Source: an uncultured Burkholderiales bacterium
GTDB lineage: Bacteria; Pseudomonadota; Gammaproteobacteria; Burkholderiales; Burkholderiaceae_C
NCBI GenBank assembly: GCA_903856875.1
Contig: CAIODE010000313.1
Location: 1 to 6,430 of the forward strand
DNA: 6,430 nucleotides
Reading direction: 5' to 3'
Part shown: one piece after another, positions 5,787 through 6,430 of the stretch
Layout: each line of letters starts with the position of its first letter
Numbering within the stretch: the stretch's first letter is position 1
Notes under the pieces: model-generated
Told to the model about the DNA's origin: nothing
Databases searched by the model: none
What the model saw: the letters and a program-made list of their open reading frames with translations, nothing else
Made by a program: the position numbers and the translations under genes

Positions 5787-6430
5787 ATGCTGAGTTTATT
5801 CCAACGATCGTTTCTTCATATCCTTATGCCCCCCATGTTATGTGTGGGGTTTTTTCTGTTCAGCTATGTGCCAGCCCATGCCGCTGAGGTCATAGTGGCC
5901 GTAGCCTCCAATTTCAGTGTGCCGATGCGCAAAATTGTGCAAAACTTTGAAATCGAGTCAGGTCACAAAGTTCGACTGTCATTTGGCTCTACCGGTGGTT
6001 TTTATGCCCAAATCAAGAACGGCGGGCCCTTTCAGATCCTCGTGGCCGCCGATCGTGAAACGCCATCCAAGCTCGAAAAAGAGGCCTTGGGTGTGCCTGG
6101 TTCTAGCTTTACCTACGCCATGGGCAAATTGGTACTTTGGAGTCGAAAGCCTAACTTGGTCGATCAGCAAGGTCAGATTTTGAAAGTGGGTCAATTTCAA
6201 AAGTTGGCCATTGCCAATCCCAAATTGGCTCCTTATGGCGCAGCTGCCATGGAGACCCTCAACAAGTTGGGCCTTTTGAATGAACTTCTTTCCAAACTTG
6301 TTCAGGGTGAAAACATCAACCAAGCTTTTCAATATGTTGAAACTGAAAACGCCCAAATTGGTTTTGTGGCCATGTCGCAAATTGTCGATCAAAGCAAATT
6401 GATTCAAGGATCGGCATGGGTGGTGCCTGC
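5787..6430 (+). CDS. modA: Molybdate ABC transporter substrate-binding protein ModA, 3' end cut by window
   Basis: The visible 214 codons encode most of a periplasmic molybdate-binding protein (family length about 250 residues); the frame is open to the window edge. A Sec signal peptide covers about residues 1-32, ending PAHA before AEVIVAVASNF. Family features follow: the N-terminal oxyanion-binding loop VAVASNF at 36-42, the FGSTGGFYAQIKNGGPF stretch at 66-82, LVAADRETP at 85-93, and a probable hinge and second-lobe ligand region around IANPKLAPYG. These agree with Burkholderiales ModA sequences as I remember them. It would deliver molybdate (or tungstate) to a ModBC permease, probably encoded just beyond the window. 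ATG 5787 is chosen because it gives a signal peptide with a positively charged start (Arg7); ATG 5826 and 5835 would give a leader lacking that charge, and a stop at 5766 blocks extension upstream. The nearest GAGG is 16 bases upstream, too far for a good Shine-Dalgarno site. Confidence 0.9.
   Translation, partial: MLSLFQRSFLHILMPPMLCVGFFLFSYVPAHAAEVIVAVASNFSVPMRKIVQNFEIESGHKVRLSFGSTGGFYAQIKNGGPFQILVAADRETPSKLEKEALGVPGSSFTYAMGKLVLWSRKPNLVDQQGQILKVGQFQKLAIANPKLAPYGAAAMETLNKLGLLNELLSKLVQGENINQAFQYVETENAQIGFVAMSQIVDQSKLIQGSAWVVP
5831..5855 (+). terminator. Terminator-like hairpin and T-tract inside the modA signal-peptide codons
   Basis: CCCCATG (5831-5837) can pair with TGTGGGG (5843-5849), giving four G-C pairs, one A-T and two G-T wobbles around a 5-base loop, directly followed by six T (5850-5855). 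On RNA this has the form of an intrinsic terminator. It lies within the first 25 codons of modA and not after a gene, so it may be an attenuator, or simply a by-product of Pro-Pro, Gly and Phe-Phe codons in a hydrophobic signal peptide. Confidence 0.25.

Noticed and set aside
5829..5834. Run of six C as a phase-variable tract in the modA signal peptide
   Set aside because: Six bases is short for slipped-strand phase variation and two in-frame Pro codons explain it.
5979..6407. Minus-strand 142-codon open frame opposite modA
   Set aside because: The modA frame gives a clear protein family here; the antisense product shows no domain, signal or ribosome binding site.

Overview
The window looks like chromosomal DNA of a Gram-negative proteobacterium, most likely a betaproteobacterium of the order Burkholderiales. 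That placement rests on how the proteins read: the ModA N-terminal region, the SoxYZ pair and the Tat-exported flavocytochrome c sulfide dehydrogenase flavoprotein resemble Burkholderiales versions as I remember them. Base composition appears close to or slightly under 50% GC by eye, which would fit a freshwater lineage better than a high-GC soil one. No search was run, so the genus is open.

Layout. Positions 43-3006 on the plus strand hold two closely spaced genes: a malonyl-CoA decarboxylase and a B12-binding-type radical SAM protein of unknown substrate. They run head-on into a minus-strand operon at 5715-2999. In transcription order this operon encodes a monoheme cytochrome c (FccA-like), the FCSD flavoprotein (FccB/SoxF-like), a second small class I cytochrome c, SoxY and SoxZ. 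The two transcription units converge and their coding ends overlap by 8 bp at 2999-3006. A 71-bp intergenic region (5716-5786) with a perfect 7-bp inverted repeat separates the operon from a divergent modA gene (5787 to the right edge), which is cut off by the window end.

How the genes work together. The minus-strand operon is a compact periplasmic sulfur-oxidation module. The flavoprotein would oxidise sulfide, pass electrons to the FccA-like cytochrome and perhaps on to the c551-like cytochrome and a respiratory oxidase. SoxYZ would carry sulfur intermediates on the C-terminal cysteine of SoxY. None of soxX, soxA, soxB, soxC or soxD lies beside it within this window, so either they are encoded elsewhere or this is a reduced pathway. 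The divergent modA supplies molybdate uptake; a link to a molybdenum-dependent sulfite or sulfane dehydrogenase is possible but not shown here.

I see no mobile element, CRISPR array, tRNA or rRNA. No gene-free stretch exceeds 300 bp. I did not find a convincing wholly new system. The points most worth following are the split sox gene set, the probable lipoprotein form of the flavoprotein, the inverted repeat, and a terminator-like hairpin inside the modA signal-peptide codons.
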